Assembly: GCA_031216755.1 (NCBI GenBank)
Contig: JARUHG010000006.1
Coordinates: 124,001-188,000, forward strand
DNA length: 64,000 nt
Source: Lysobacter arvi
Lineage (GTDB): Bacteria; Pseudomonadota; Gammaproteobacteria; Xanthomonadales; Xanthomonadaceae
Direction of reading: 5' to 3'
Shown here: piece after piece, positions 17,575 through 26,900 of the stretch
Layout: each line of letters begins with the position of its first letter
How positions within the stretch are numbered: position 1 is the first letter of the stretch
Program-made: the position numbers and the translations under genes
The notes under the pieces: generated by a model
Told to the model about the DNA's origin: nothing
What the model saw: the letters and a program-made list of their open reading frames with translations, nothing else
Database searches by the model: none

Positions 17575-18249
17575 TCAGTTCGCGGCCGCCTGCGCCTGCA
17601 GCTTGCCGGCCTTGATGTCGGCGGCGACCTGCGGGATCGACTTCTGCTTGAGCGGAGCGTCGAACTGGTTGCGGAACGTCTGCACGAAGCTCACGCCCTC
17701 GACCATCACGTCGAACACCTTCCACTGCGTGCCGACCTTGCGCATCAGGTAGTCGACCGGCACCGGCTCGTTGCCCTGGCGCAGGTACTCGCTGGAGACC
17801 TTCACGATGGCGCCGCCGCGCAGCGGGGTTTCGGACTTCACGCGGACCTTCAGCTTGGTGTTGAGGTCCAGCAGCGACGAGCCGTAGCGCTGCATCAGGC
17901 TGTCGGCCAGCGCGTCGGCGAAGACCTTCACGTCGGCATCGGAGGCGCCGCGACCGTGCACGCCCAGCACCAGGCGGGCGGAGTAGTCGCGGTCGAACAT
18001 CGCGTTGAACTCGCTGGCGATGAAGTCGCGCAGGGCGCCGCGGTTCTTCTGGAACTCGGCGCGGCGGGACTCGAGCGTCGCCAGGATGCGGGTGGAATTG
18101 GCCAGCACCAGCTGGCTCGGCGTGTCGGCGGCATTGGCGGCCGCCGCGGCCGGGGCCGGTGCGGTCTGCGCCAGGACGGCGGCCGGGGCGGCCACGGCGA
18201 GCGCCGCGGCGATCAGGAGGGGAAGGGTGCGGTGGGACATGCGCGTCAT
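17575..18249 (-). CDS. mlaC: MlaC periplasmic phospholipid shuttle
   Basis: 224 residues with a Sec signal peptide (LPLLIAAALAVAAPAAVLAQ). The MlaC/Ttg2D fold follows (LRDFIASEFNAMFDRDYSARLVLG, a central VKVSSEYLRQGNEPVPVDYLM, and KVFDVMVEGVSFVQTFRNQF). The protein carries phospholipid between MlaA at the outer membrane and the MlaFEDB complex. The ATG at 18249 overlaps the mlaD stop as ATGA, which supports it over the in-frame ATG at 18240; both retain the signal peptide. Confidence 0.93.
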   Translation of the reverse strand: MTRMSHRTLPLLIAAALAVAAPAAVLAQTAPAPAAAAANAADTPSQLVLANSTRILATLESRRAEFQKNRGALRDFIASEFNAMFDRDYSARLVLGVHGRGASDADVKVFADALADSLMQRYGSSLLDLNTKLKVRVKSETPLRGGAIVKVSSEYLRQGNEPVPVDYLMRKVGTQWKVFDVMVEGVSFVQTFRNQFDAPLKQKSIPQVAADIKAGKLQAQAAAN

Positions 18250-18809
18250 GGCTTCTTGGTCTCGTCCGTGGGGGCGGATTCGCCCTGCAGATAATCGGGA
18301 AGTGCGGCGTCTTGGCCGCCGGTTTGCCCGGCATTGTCAGCGGGCTTTGCGCCACCGCCGCTGAACATGTACTTGCCCACGAGCTGGATCAGATCGACCG
18401 CCGACTGGGTCAGGTAGATCTCATCGCCCGGCTTGAGGTTGTCCGGATCGCCGCCAGGCGCGAGGTTCACGTAGCTCTCGCCGAGCAGGCCGCTGGTGAG
18501 GATGCTCGCCGCGGTGTCGGCCGGCAGCTTGTCGTAACGCTTGTTGATCGCCAGGGTCACGACGGTGTCGAACTTGACGGGATCGACGTCGATCTTGGCG
18601 ACATGGCCGATCGAAACGCCGCCGATCTTGATCGGCGCGTTCGGCCGCAGCGCGCCGATGGTCGAGAACCGGGCCGTCAGCTCGTAGGTGTCGCCGCCCA
18701 CGCCCCAGCGACCGTTGGTCGAGGCGAGCGCCAGCACCAGCAGCGAGGCGAGGGCCAGCAGGAGGAAGGCGCCGACGGCGAATTCGATTCTTGGGGCGCG
18801 AAGGCTCAT
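18246..18809 (-). CDS. mlaD: MlaD MCE-domain protein
   Basis: 187 residues with one N-terminal membrane helix (FAVGAFLLLALASLLVLALA) and one MCE domain (about residues 38-118, including LRPNAPIKIGGVSIGHVAKID and GLLGESYVNLAPGG). MlaD forms the periplasmic hexameric ring of the MlaFEDB transporter. The tail after about residue 150 is Gly/Ala-rich and ends with LPDYLQGES, matching a peptide near the C terminus of MlaA. A 100-nt gap with repeat-like sequence separates it from mlaE, unlike the tight junctions elsewhere in the cluster. Confidence 0.93.
   Translation of the reverse strand: MSLRAPRIEFAVGAFLLLALASLLVLALASTNGRWGVGGDTYELTARFSTIGALRPNAPIKIGGVSIGHVAKIDVDPVKFDTVVTLAINKRYDKLPADTAASILTSGLLGESYVNLAPGGDPDNLKPGDEIYLTQSAVDLIQLVGKYMFSGGGAKPADNAGQTGGQDAALPDYLQGESAPTDETKKP
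18285..18302 (-). other. LPDYLQ peptide in MlaD tail, shared with MlaA
   Basis: These 18 nt encode LPDYLQ at MlaD residues 170-175. The same hexapeptide is encoded at 16090-16107 in mlaA. The codons differ at three positions, all synonymous (Leu, Pro, Tyr third bases). Flanking residues are also similar: Ala/Ser just before, then acidic residues and Ser/Thr after. Confidence 0.7.
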
Positions 18810-18909
18810 GGCGGTATTCGGGATTCGGAGAGGGGATTTCGCGGAACAGGTTGCCGGGGCTGGGCGGGGCGGGGTTCGACGTATCCCGACTCCCGACCTC
18901 CAGTCCCGA
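18810..18909. repeat. Intergenic ATTCGGGATTCGG-type repeat between mlaE and mlaD
   Basis: This gap holds ATTCGGGATTCGG at its left end (about 18815-18827) and a looser TCCCGACTCCCGACC-type run toward the right end. The two are roughly complementary and could pair. Similar GGATTCGG runs are common between Xanthomonadaceae genes. No coding potential or promoter seen. Confidence 0.35.
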
Positions 18910-19659
18910 TCAGCGGAACAGGAAAGCCGACATGACGAAGTTGAACATCAGCACCAGCAGCGAGGCGTTCACCACGGCGCGGGTGGTCGCGACCGAGGTG
19001 CCCTCGATGGTCGGCTCGGCGTGGAAGCCCACGTAGGCCGCCACCAGCGCCGCCGTGCCGCCGAACACGGCCGACTTCACGAACGCCATCAGGAAGTCGT
19101 CGACGAAATCGACGCTGTCCTTGAGCACCTGCCAGAAGGTGCCTGCATCCAGGCCGATCACGTGCACCGACTCGAAATAGCTTGCGGTGATCGCCAGGCT
19201 GCAGAAGAAACCGGTCAGCAGCGGCACGCACAGCACGGCCGCCCAGAAGCGCGGCGCCACCGCCTTGCCGACCGGATCGATGGCCATCAAGCCCAGTGCG
19301 GTGATCTGGTCGGTCGCGCGCATCAGGCCCAGTTCGGCGGCGATCGAGCTGCCGGCCCGGCCGATGAAGAGCAGGGCGGTCAGCACGGGGCCGAGTTCGC
19401 GATACAGGCCCAGGCCGAGCATCGCGCTCACCTGGGCGGTCGCGCCGTAGGTCTCAAGCGCGCGGTAGCCCAGCAGCGTGACGGAAAGACCCACGAACGC
19501 GCCACCAACGGCGATGATCGGCAGAGAACGTGCGCCGATCTTGTAGATCTCGCGAACCAGTTCGCGCCAGAAATCGGCGGTCGGCTTCGACGCCCGCAGC
19601 ACCGACAGGGAGAACAGCCCGGCCCGGCCGAGCGAGCGGGTGGCGGCAACGAACGGCAT
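18910..19659 (-). CDS. mlaE: MlaE phospholipid ABC transporter permease
   Basis: 249 residues with five or six membrane helices and the conserved MlaE motifs, notably LYRELGPVLTALLFIGRAGSSIAAELGLMRATDQI (the EQ-loop region) and the C-terminal STTRAV-like segment (VATTRAVVNASLLVLMFNFVMSAF). It is the inner-membrane permease that couples MlaF ATP hydrolysis to lipid movement through MlaD. The start overlaps the mlaF stop by one base (TGATG). Confidence 0.95.
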   Translation of the reverse strand: MPFVAATRSLGRAGLFSLSVLRASKPTADFWRELVREIYKIGARSLPIIAVGGAFVGLSVTLLGYRALETYGATAQVSAMLGLGLYRELGPVLTALLFIGRAGSSIAAELGLMRATDQITALGLMAIDPVGKAVAPRFWAAVLCVPLLTGFFCSLAITASYFESVHVIGLDAGTFWQVLKDSVDFVDDFLMAFVKSAVFGGTAALVAAYVGFHAEPTIEGTSVATTRAVVNASLLVLMFNFVMSAFLFR

Positions 19660-20447
19660 CAGGCGGCCTCCGTGGGGCGCGGCGCGGCGTCGAACGCGAT
19701 CGGGCCGTCGGGTTCGCCGTTGAGGAACTGGCGCACGAACGGATCGTCGCTGGCCTCCAGCTGCGCCGGGGTGCCCGAGAACACGATCCCGCCGTTCGCG
19801 ATGACGATGGCATGGTCCGCCACCGGCAGGGTTTCGTGCACGTGGTGGGTCACCACGATGCTGGTCAGGCCCAGGGTGTCGTTGAGCCGGCGAACCAGTT
19901 CCATCACCACGCCCGACGCGATCGGGTCCAGGCCGGTCAGCGGCTCGTCGTAGATCATCAGTGGCGGATCGAGCGCCAGCGCGCGCGCCAGCGCGACACG
20001 CCGCGCCATGCCGCCCGACAGTTCGCGCGGGTACGAATCGGCCACCGCGCGCAGGCCCACCGCGTGCAGCTTCATGAGCACCAGCTGGCGGATCACCGCA
20101 TCGGGCAGGTGGGTGTGCGCGCGAAGGGGCAGGGCGACGTTCTCGGCGGCGGTGAGGTCGGTCAGCAGGCCGTTGCCCTGCAGCAGCACGCCGATGCCCT
20201 TGCGCAGTTCCAGCAGCGCGCGGCGCCCCTGCGGGACGGCCTGCCCGAACACTTCCACCGAGCCCGCCGCGGGCTCGAGTTCGCCGGTGAGCGCGGCGAG
20301 CAGCGTCGACTTGCCGCTGCCCGACGGCCCGAGCACCGCGACGATGCTGCCGCGCGGGACCTCCAGGCTGATGTCGCGCAGCACGGTCCGTCCGCCGCGG
20401 TCGAGGCGGAGGTGGCTCAGGCGGACGATGGGAGCGTCGTTCGTCAT
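19659..20447 (-). CDS. mlaF: MlaF phospholipid ABC transporter ATP-binding protein
   Basis: 262 residues with a complete ABC ATPase: Walker A GPSGSGKST, Q-loop GVLLQGNGLL, signature LSGGMARRVALARAL, Walker B LMIYDEPLTGLD and switch histidine VTHH. It energises the MlaFEDB transporter. First gene of the mlaFEDCBA run; the promoter is expected in the 232-nt gap shared with the divergent recC gene. The ATG at 20447 gives the normal N terminus; a longer frame upstream adds a non-homologous leader. Confidence 0.95.
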   Translation of the reverse strand: MTNDAPIVRLSHLRLDRGGRTVLRDISLEVPRGSIVAVLGPSGSGKSTLLAALTGELEPAAGSVEVFGQAVPQGRRALLELRKGIGVLLQGNGLLTDLTAAENVALPLRAHTHLPDAVIRQLVLMKLHAVGLRAVADSYPRELSGGMARRVALARALALDPPLMIYDEPLTGLDPIASGVVMELVRRLNDTLGLTSIVVTHHVHETLPVADHAIVIANGGIVFSGTPAQLEASDDPFVRQFLNGEPDGPIAFDAAPRPTEAA

Positions 20448-20679
20448 GCGCGTGCGGGTTTCGGCCGTCTGCCGGAAAGCAGGCAAGGATGGCCGTTGGG
20501 GGCTGAACGGAACCGGGAAGGCGGGCATTGTCGCAGGTTCGCCGCGCTTTGCCGCCATGCCCGACGACAGGGGCCTTCGTGCGCCGGCATCATCGCGATG
20601 CGTTTTTGGGGTGGCCTTAATGCCTCGGCGACGGTGCGCGTCTCGTCCGGCGCGACGCACCTCCGGCAAGATACCGGCG

Positions 20680-23600
20680 ATGCCCGGCCGCTCCGACTTC
20701 CGCCTCTACCATTCCAACGCGCTGGACGTGCTCGGCGAGCTGCTCGCCACGCAACTGCGCGAACCCGTGCCGGGCCGGCCGCTGCTGACGCCCGACGTCG
20801 TGCTGATCCCGCAGGTCGCGATGCGTCGCTGGCTGCAGTCCACGCTGGCGCAGCGCCACGGGATCGCGGCGAACCTGCGCTTCCTCACGCCGGGCGAGTT
20901 CGTCCGCGAGACGCTCGACGCCAACGTCCCCGGCGCCAGCGAGGACCTCGACGCCGCGGCCCTGCAGTGGCGCGTCTACGCGCAGCTGGCCGATCCCGCC
21001 AATCTCGCCGGACGCGCCTTCGCGCCACTGCGCGCGTACCTGGCCGGCGACGACGCGCTCAAGCCCTGGGCGCTGGCCGGCGAACTCGCGTCGATCTTCG
21101 AGAAGTACCAGGCCTGGCGGCGCGACTGGCTGCTGGCGTGGGAAAACGGCAGCGAGCCCAACGATCCGCAGGCCGAACTCTGGCGCCGGGTGGCCGGCGG
21201 ACGCCGCCATCGCGCGCGCCGCATCGACGACTACCTCGCGCGTTTCGCGGCGCCGGACGCGCCGCTGCCGGCCGGCATGCCGGCGCGGCTGTTCGCGTTC
21301 GCCACGCTCAACATCTCGCCCGACGTGCTGCGCGTGATCGCCACGCAGGCGCGCGTGGGCACGCTGCACTTCCACGTCCCGACGCCCTCGCGCCGCTACT
21401 GGGGCGACCTGCCGACCTACGCCGAGCGGCTCCAGCGGGACCCGGCCGAACACGAGGACGAAAACCCGCTGCTGTCGAACTGGGGCGCGGCGGGGCGCGA
21501 TTTCATGGCGGTGCTCGGCGGCTATGAAATCGTGCATCCGTCGCTGGAGGAGGAGCGCTACGCCGATCCGGAGTCGCTGCCGGACGACGCGCCCGATCGC
21601 GATTCGCTGCTCGGCCGCCTGCAACGCGACCTGCTGCACCGGCGTGCGCCGCGGCCGTGGCGCAAGCACGTCGATCGCGACGATCCGAGCCTCCAGGTGC
21701 ACGCCTGCCACACGCGCCTGCGCGAAGTGCAGGTGCTGCACGACCGCCTGCGCGCGCTGCTGGACGATCCGCGCTTCGATCCGCCGCTGCAGGCGCGCGA
21801 GATCGCCGTGCTCGCGCCGGACATCGATCCCTACCGCCCGCACATCGAAGCGGTCTTCGGCGACCTGGCCGGGACGCGCGACTACATCCCCTATGCGCTC
21901 GCGGACCTCAGCCCCCTCGCCGGCGAGCCGCTGGCCGACGTCTTCCTGCGCCTGCTCGCGCTGCCGGATGCGCGTTTCGGCGTGAGCGAAGTGCTGGACC
22001 TGATCGCGACGCCCGCGCTGATGGACGCTGCCGGCCTCGACGCCGCCGGGCTCGAACGCCTGCGCACGTGGCTGCACGAGGCCGGCGCGCGCTGGGGCCT
22101 GGACCCGGACCATCGCGCGCGCCACGACGCGCCCGCCGACGATGCGTACACGTGGCGATTCGCGCTGGATCGCCTGCTGCTGGGCCATGCGACGGACGAC
22201 GACGCGGACCTCGCCGGCGTCGCGCCGTGGACCGAACTGGAAGGCAGCGCGCTCGACGCCCTGAATGCGCTGATCCGCGTGCTGCGCGTGCTTGCGCGCA
22301 ACGAGCGCGTGCTCGGCCGTGCAATGCCGCCGGCGCAATGGCGCGACGCGCTGTTCGCGATGCTCGACGCGCTGCTGCCCGACCACCCGCGCGCGATCGC
22401 CGACCAGCGCGCGATCGAGCGCCTGCGCCGGCACGTCGACGCGTTCGCCAACAGCGCGCGCGATGCGGGCTTCGACGAGGCGGTGCCGCCGGATGTCGCC
22501 CGCGCGTACTTCCGCACCGCGCTGTCCGAATCCGACACGCGCGCGCCGCTGCTCACCGGCGGCGTCAGTTTCGCGCGCATGGTGCCGATGCGCCTGATCC
22601 CGTTCCGCGCGATCTGCCTGCTCGGCATGAACGACGGCGACTATCCGCGTCGCGACCCGGCCGGCGGCCTCAACAAGATGGTGCAGGAGCTGACGACGCC
22701 ATCGCGCCGGCACGGCGACCGTTCGCTGCGCGAGGACGACCGCTTCCTGTTCCTGCAGCTGTTCGCGTCCGCGGGCGAGGTGTTCTACGTCAGCTGGCTC
22801 GGGGCCGATCCGCGCGACGGCAGCGCGCGCGAGCCGTCGGTGCTCGTCTCCGAACTGCTCGACGCCGCCGCGCACTATCACCTCGACGTCGACGCGCGCG
22901 ATGCGCTCGTGCTGCACCATCCGCTGCAGCCGTTCTCGCCGCGCGCCTTCGGCGAGCGCGACGAACCGCGCCATTTCAGCTATCTGGCGCCGTGGCATCC
23001 CGCGGCCGACGCGGTGCGCGGCCCGCGCATCGAACCGGCGCCGTGGTTCACCGACGCACTGCCGGCGATCGACCTTCCGCACGACCTGCCGCTCACCGCG
23101 TTGCGGCGTTTCCTCGTCGATCCGGCGGGGCAGTTCCTGCGCCAGCGCATGGGCCTGCGCTTGCCGGACGAAATCGACGCGTTCGACGACCTCGATCCGC
23201 TCACCATGCCCACGCGCGGGCTGGAACGCTGGAAGCTGCAGAACGTGGTGTTCGAGGCCTGCGTCGCGGGCGACACGGAAGGGCTCGCGGCGCGGTTGCG
23301 CGCGCGTGCGCTGCTGCCGTCGGGCCCGCTCGGCGAGCGACAGCTCGCCGCATTGAAGGCCCAGGTGCAGCCGTTCGCCACCGCGTTGCGGCAGTGGCGC
23401 GACGGCGAACCGACGACGCGACCGTTCGAGCTCGATCTGGACGGCATCCGCCTGTACGGCCACCTCGATCGCCTGTACCCGCGCGGCGCGCTTCGCCTGC
23501 GCCTGGATGCGCTGCACGGGCCGGCGCAGATCGCGCATGGCCTGGACTGGCTGGTGCTCTCGGCGCTGGGCGACACCCGCCCGCTGGCGCAGCTCGCGCA

Positions 23601-23997
23601 GTGGGACGACGGCCCGGGCTTGCGCGAGCGTCCCGCCGTACCGGTCGTGCAGGCGCGCGCGGCGTTGCGCGAGCTGCTCGCGCTGTATCGCGAAGGCCTG
23701 CGCGAGCCGCTGCCGATCCAGGCGCGCTCGGCGTGGCGCTGGTATGCCGCGCCACGGACGGACGAAGCCGCGGAGCTCGCCGCGTGGAAATCCGCACGCG
23801 AGCAATGGGCGGGCAGCGAGCGCACCTGGGGCGATGCGAACAACGCCGCCGTGCAGCTCGCGCTTCGCGGGCGCGATCCGTTCGCCGGCGAATTCGACGA
23901 CCCCGACGGGCAGCGGTTCCGCCAACTGGCCACGTGCCTGTTCGATGCGGTCGTACACGGTCGCGACGGTGATCCGCGCATCGGAGCCGCCGCATGA
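20680..23997 (+). CDS. recC: Exodeoxyribonuclease V gamma subunit RecC
   Basis: 1105 residues. The start motif FRLYHSNALDVLGELLA and the VLIPQVAMRRWLQSTLAQRHGIAANLRF segment are typical of RecC. Middle and later motifs (LGMNDGDYPRRDP, REDDRFLFLQLFASAGEVFYVSWLGAD) also fit. RecC has an inactivated helicase/nuclease fold and reads the recombination hotspot (Chi) while RecB and RecD unwind DNA ends. ATG 20680 is chosen because it places the LYHSN motif at the N terminus. The last codons overlap recB (ATGA). It opens a recC-recB-recD operon. Confidence 0.95.
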   Translation: MPGRSDFRLYHSNALDVLGELLATQLREPVPGRPLLTPDVVLIPQVAMRRWLQSTLAQRHGIAANLRFLTPGEFVRETLDANVPGASEDLDAAALQWRVYAQLADPANLAGRAFAPLRAYLAGDDALKPWALAGELASIFEKYQAWRRDWLLAWENGSEPNDPQAELWRRVAGGRRHRARRIDDYLARFAAPDAPLPAGMPARLFAFATLNISPDVLRVIATQARVGTLHFHVPTPSRRYWGDLPTYAERLQRDPAEHEDENPLLSNWGAAGRDFMAVLGGYEIVHPSLEEERYADPESLPDDAPDRDSLLGRLQRDLLHRRAPRPWRKHVDRDDPSLQVHACHTRLREVQVLHDRLRALLDDPRFDPPLQAREIAVLAPDIDPYRPHIEAVFGDLAGTRDYIPYALADLSPLAGEPLADVFLRLLALPDARFGVSEVLDLIATPALMDAAGLDAAGLERLRTWLHEAGARWGLDPDHRARHDAPADDAYTWRFALDRLLLGHATDDDADLAGVAPWTELEGSALDALNALIRVLRVLARNERVLGRAMPPAQWRDALFAMLDALLPDHPRAIADQRAIERLRRHVDAFANSARDAGFDEAVPPDVARAYFRTALSESDTRAPLLTGGVSFARMVPMRLIPFRAICLLGMNDGDYPRRDPAGGLNKMVQELTTPSRRHGDRSLREDDRFLFLQLFASAGEVFYVSWLGADPRDGSAREPSVLVSELLDAAAHYHLDVDARDALVLHHPLQPFSPRAFGERDEPRHFSYLAPWHPAADAVRGPRIEPAPWFTDALPAIDLPHDLPLTALRRFLVDPAGQFLRQRMGLRLPDEIDAFDDLDPLTMPTRGLERWKLQNVVFEACVAGDTEGLAARLRARALLPSGPLGERQLAALKAQVQPFATALRQWRDGEPTTRPFELDLDGIRLYGHLDRLYPRGALRLRLDALHGPAQIAHGLDWLVLSALGDTRPLAQLAQWDDGPGLRERPAVPVVQARAALRELLALYREGLREPLPIQARSAWRWYAAPRTDEAAELAAWKSAREQWAGSERTWGDANNAAVQLALRGRDPFAGEFDDPDGQRFRQLATCLFDAVVHGRDGDPRIGAAA

Positions 23998-26900
23998 GCG
24001 CGCACGACGCCTTCCTCGACCTGCCGCTCGACGGCGTGCGCCTGATCGAGGCCAGCGCGGGCACCGGCAAGACCTTCACGCTGGCGACGCTGGTGACGCG
24101 GCTGGTGATCGAGCGCGGAATGCGCGTGGGCCAGATCCTCGCCGTCACCTACACCGAGGCGGCCACGCAGGAACTGCGCGAGCGCCTGCGCCTTCGTCTC
24201 GAACTCGCCGCGCGGCTCGCGAACGAAGTGGCGCTGATGCCGACCACGCTCGACGACGACAGCGAATCGGCCGTCACGCGCGCGCTGATCGAACGCCAGG
24301 CGCGGCGCGAAGATCCGCTCGCACTCGCGCGGCGGTTGCGCCAGGCCGCACGCGAAATGGACCTGGCCGCGGTGTTCACCATCCACGGCTTCTGCGCGCG
24401 CGCGCTCGCCGAACACGCCGTCGAAGCGGGACAGCCGCTGCTGGCGCCGGAACTCACCGGCAGCGAGCGCGAACTGATCGACGCCGTCGCCACCGACCTG
24501 TGGCGTTCGCTCGGCGCCGATGCAGGCGACGCGGAACTGCTGCAGCAGCAATGGCGCACGCCCGGCGGCCTGGCTGCCGACCTCTACAAGCTGCTGTACG
24601 TGCCGCGCCTGCAGCCGGCGCCTCCGCCGATGACGACGCCGGATCCGCTGCCGCTACTGCTCGACGCGGCCGCCACGCTGCGCGACGCGTTCGCCACGTA
24701 CGGCCAAGACGCGTGCGCGGCACTGCACGCGGCCATCGAGAACAAGGTCCTCAATGGCACGAGCTACAAGCCCGCGCTGATCGACGAACTTCGCGGCGCG
24801 CTCGTGCAGTGGTGCGGCCACGGCGACGCGTCCGCGCCGGTGCACGAGAAGCTCGATCGCCTCACGCCGCGCATGCTCGCCGACAAGACCAACAAGCCGA
24901 AGAAGGGCGCGCCGCTGCAGGCGCCTTCGTCGCCCCTGTTCGAAGCCGTCGCGCGCTACATCGAGGCCGCCGAAGCGCGCCAGCGCTGGCTGGCGTCGCG
25001 TCGCGTGGCGCTCGTGCATCGCGTGCGCGCGGCGGCAGCGCAGCGCCTGGCCGCCATCAAGCGGCTGCGTCGCGAACAGACCTTCGACGACCTCATCGCC
25101 AAGCTCGCCGACGCGCTCGACGGCCCGCACGGCGATCGCCTCGTCGAACGACTTCGCGCGCAGTACGCCTTCGCGCTGGTGGACGAGTTCCAGGACACCG
25201 ACCCGCGGCAATGGGCGATCTTCGAGCGCATCTTCGGCCGCGGCGGGTCGCCGGCGCTGTTCCTGATCGGCGACCCGAAGCAGGCGATCTACCGCTTCCG
25301 CGGCGGCGACGTGCACACGTACCTTGCGGCCGCCGAGCGCGCCGACCGTGCGCCGGCGCTCGACCGGAACTTCCGTTCGAGGCCGTCGGTACTTTCGGCC
25401 ATCGCCGCGTTGTACGAGCGGGCGGGCGACGCCGCGTTCGTCGACGAGCGCATCCGCTTCCGTAACGTCGAGCCGGGCGGTGCGGTGCGCGACGACGACT
25501 TCCGTCGCGACGGCACGCCGGCGCCCGCGCTGGCGGTGTGCGTTCTGCCGCCGCCGGACGACGGCCGTCGCAAGCCGCAGTGGTACGTCGGCGAAGCGCG
25601 CCAGCTGGCCGCGTTGGCCTGCGTGACCGCGATCCACGCGCTGCTGTCGGACGCGCGCCAAGGCGATGCCGTCCTGCGCGAACGCGGCATCGAACGCGCG
25701 CCGCAATCGGGCGACATCGCCGTGCTGGTGCGCAACCACTTCGAAGCGACGCTCATGCGCGAGGCGCTCTCGCGCGCCGGCATCCCCGCCGTCGCCGCGG
25801 GTCGTCGCAGCCTGTTCTCCACCGAGGAGGCGCGCGACGTCCTGGCGCTGCTCGAAGCGCTGCTGCGTCCCGACGACGACGCGCGGCTGCGCGGTGCGCT
25901 CGCCACCATGCTGGTGGGCCTGGATGCCGACACGCTCGCACGCTTCGACGATGACGCGACGCTGCACCGTCACTGGCAGCTGCGCGCGCTGGCGTGGCGC
26001 GACCGCTGGCAGCGCCACGGGCCGCTGGCGATGCTCGGCGACGTCGCGGCCGAGCACGCGCCGCGCCTGCTCGCGCAGTCCGACGGCGAGCGGCGCCTGA
26101 CCAACACGCTGCAACTGGCCGAAGTGCTGCAGGAAGCCGACGTGCAGGCGATCGGCGAACACGGCCTGGTCGACTGGCTGCGCACCCGCATCGCCGAAGC
26201 CGACGACAGCGACGAGACGCAGCAACTGCGCCTGGAATCGGACGCGCGTTGCGTGCAGATCCTCACGCTCCACAAGAGCAAGGGCCTGGAATACCCCTTC
26301 GTGTTCCTGCCGTTCGCCGCCATCGGGCGCGATGCGCGCAACGGCAATCTGTGCGAGTTCCACGACGGCAGCGGGCGCGTGCTGCAGCTGCGAAGCGATG
26401 CGACGCCGGAGGACGCGTCCGCATGGAACGACGCCCGCACGCGCCAGGAGAACGAAGAGCGCGGCGAGGACGCGCGGCTGTTGTACGTCGGCCTGACGCG
26501 CGCGCGCCACGCGCTGTGGCTGGCGACCGGTCCGTTCGCCAATGCCGAACTGAGTCCGCTGGAGCCGATGTTGCGAGACGTGGAGGCATTGGCCGGAACG
26601 CTCGGCGAGACCGTCGCCGTGCACCGTCCCGCGCTGCCGCTGCGATTGCCCGAGGCACTGTCGCCCGAACGCCGCGACACCGTGCCGCCCGCGCGCGAAA
26701 CGCGGCGCGTGGTGTCGCGCGACTGGTGGGTCTACAGCTTCACGCAACTGGCCAACGAGTCGCCGGGCACGGTCGAAGCGGCGCCGCGCGCGGTGGCGGA
26801 GGAGGGCGGGGCGCAGGACGAGCCGGCCGTCGTCGCGTTCGACGGCGACCCGCGCTTCGGCGGCAGCCGCTTCGGCAACGTGTTGCACTCGGTGCTTGAG

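Noticed and set aside
20617-23958. Very long minus-strand open frame opposite recC
   Set aside because: GC-rich coding DNA gives long open frames on the opposite strand; its translation is Arg/Gln/Val low-complexity with no domain, while the plus frame is clearly RecC.
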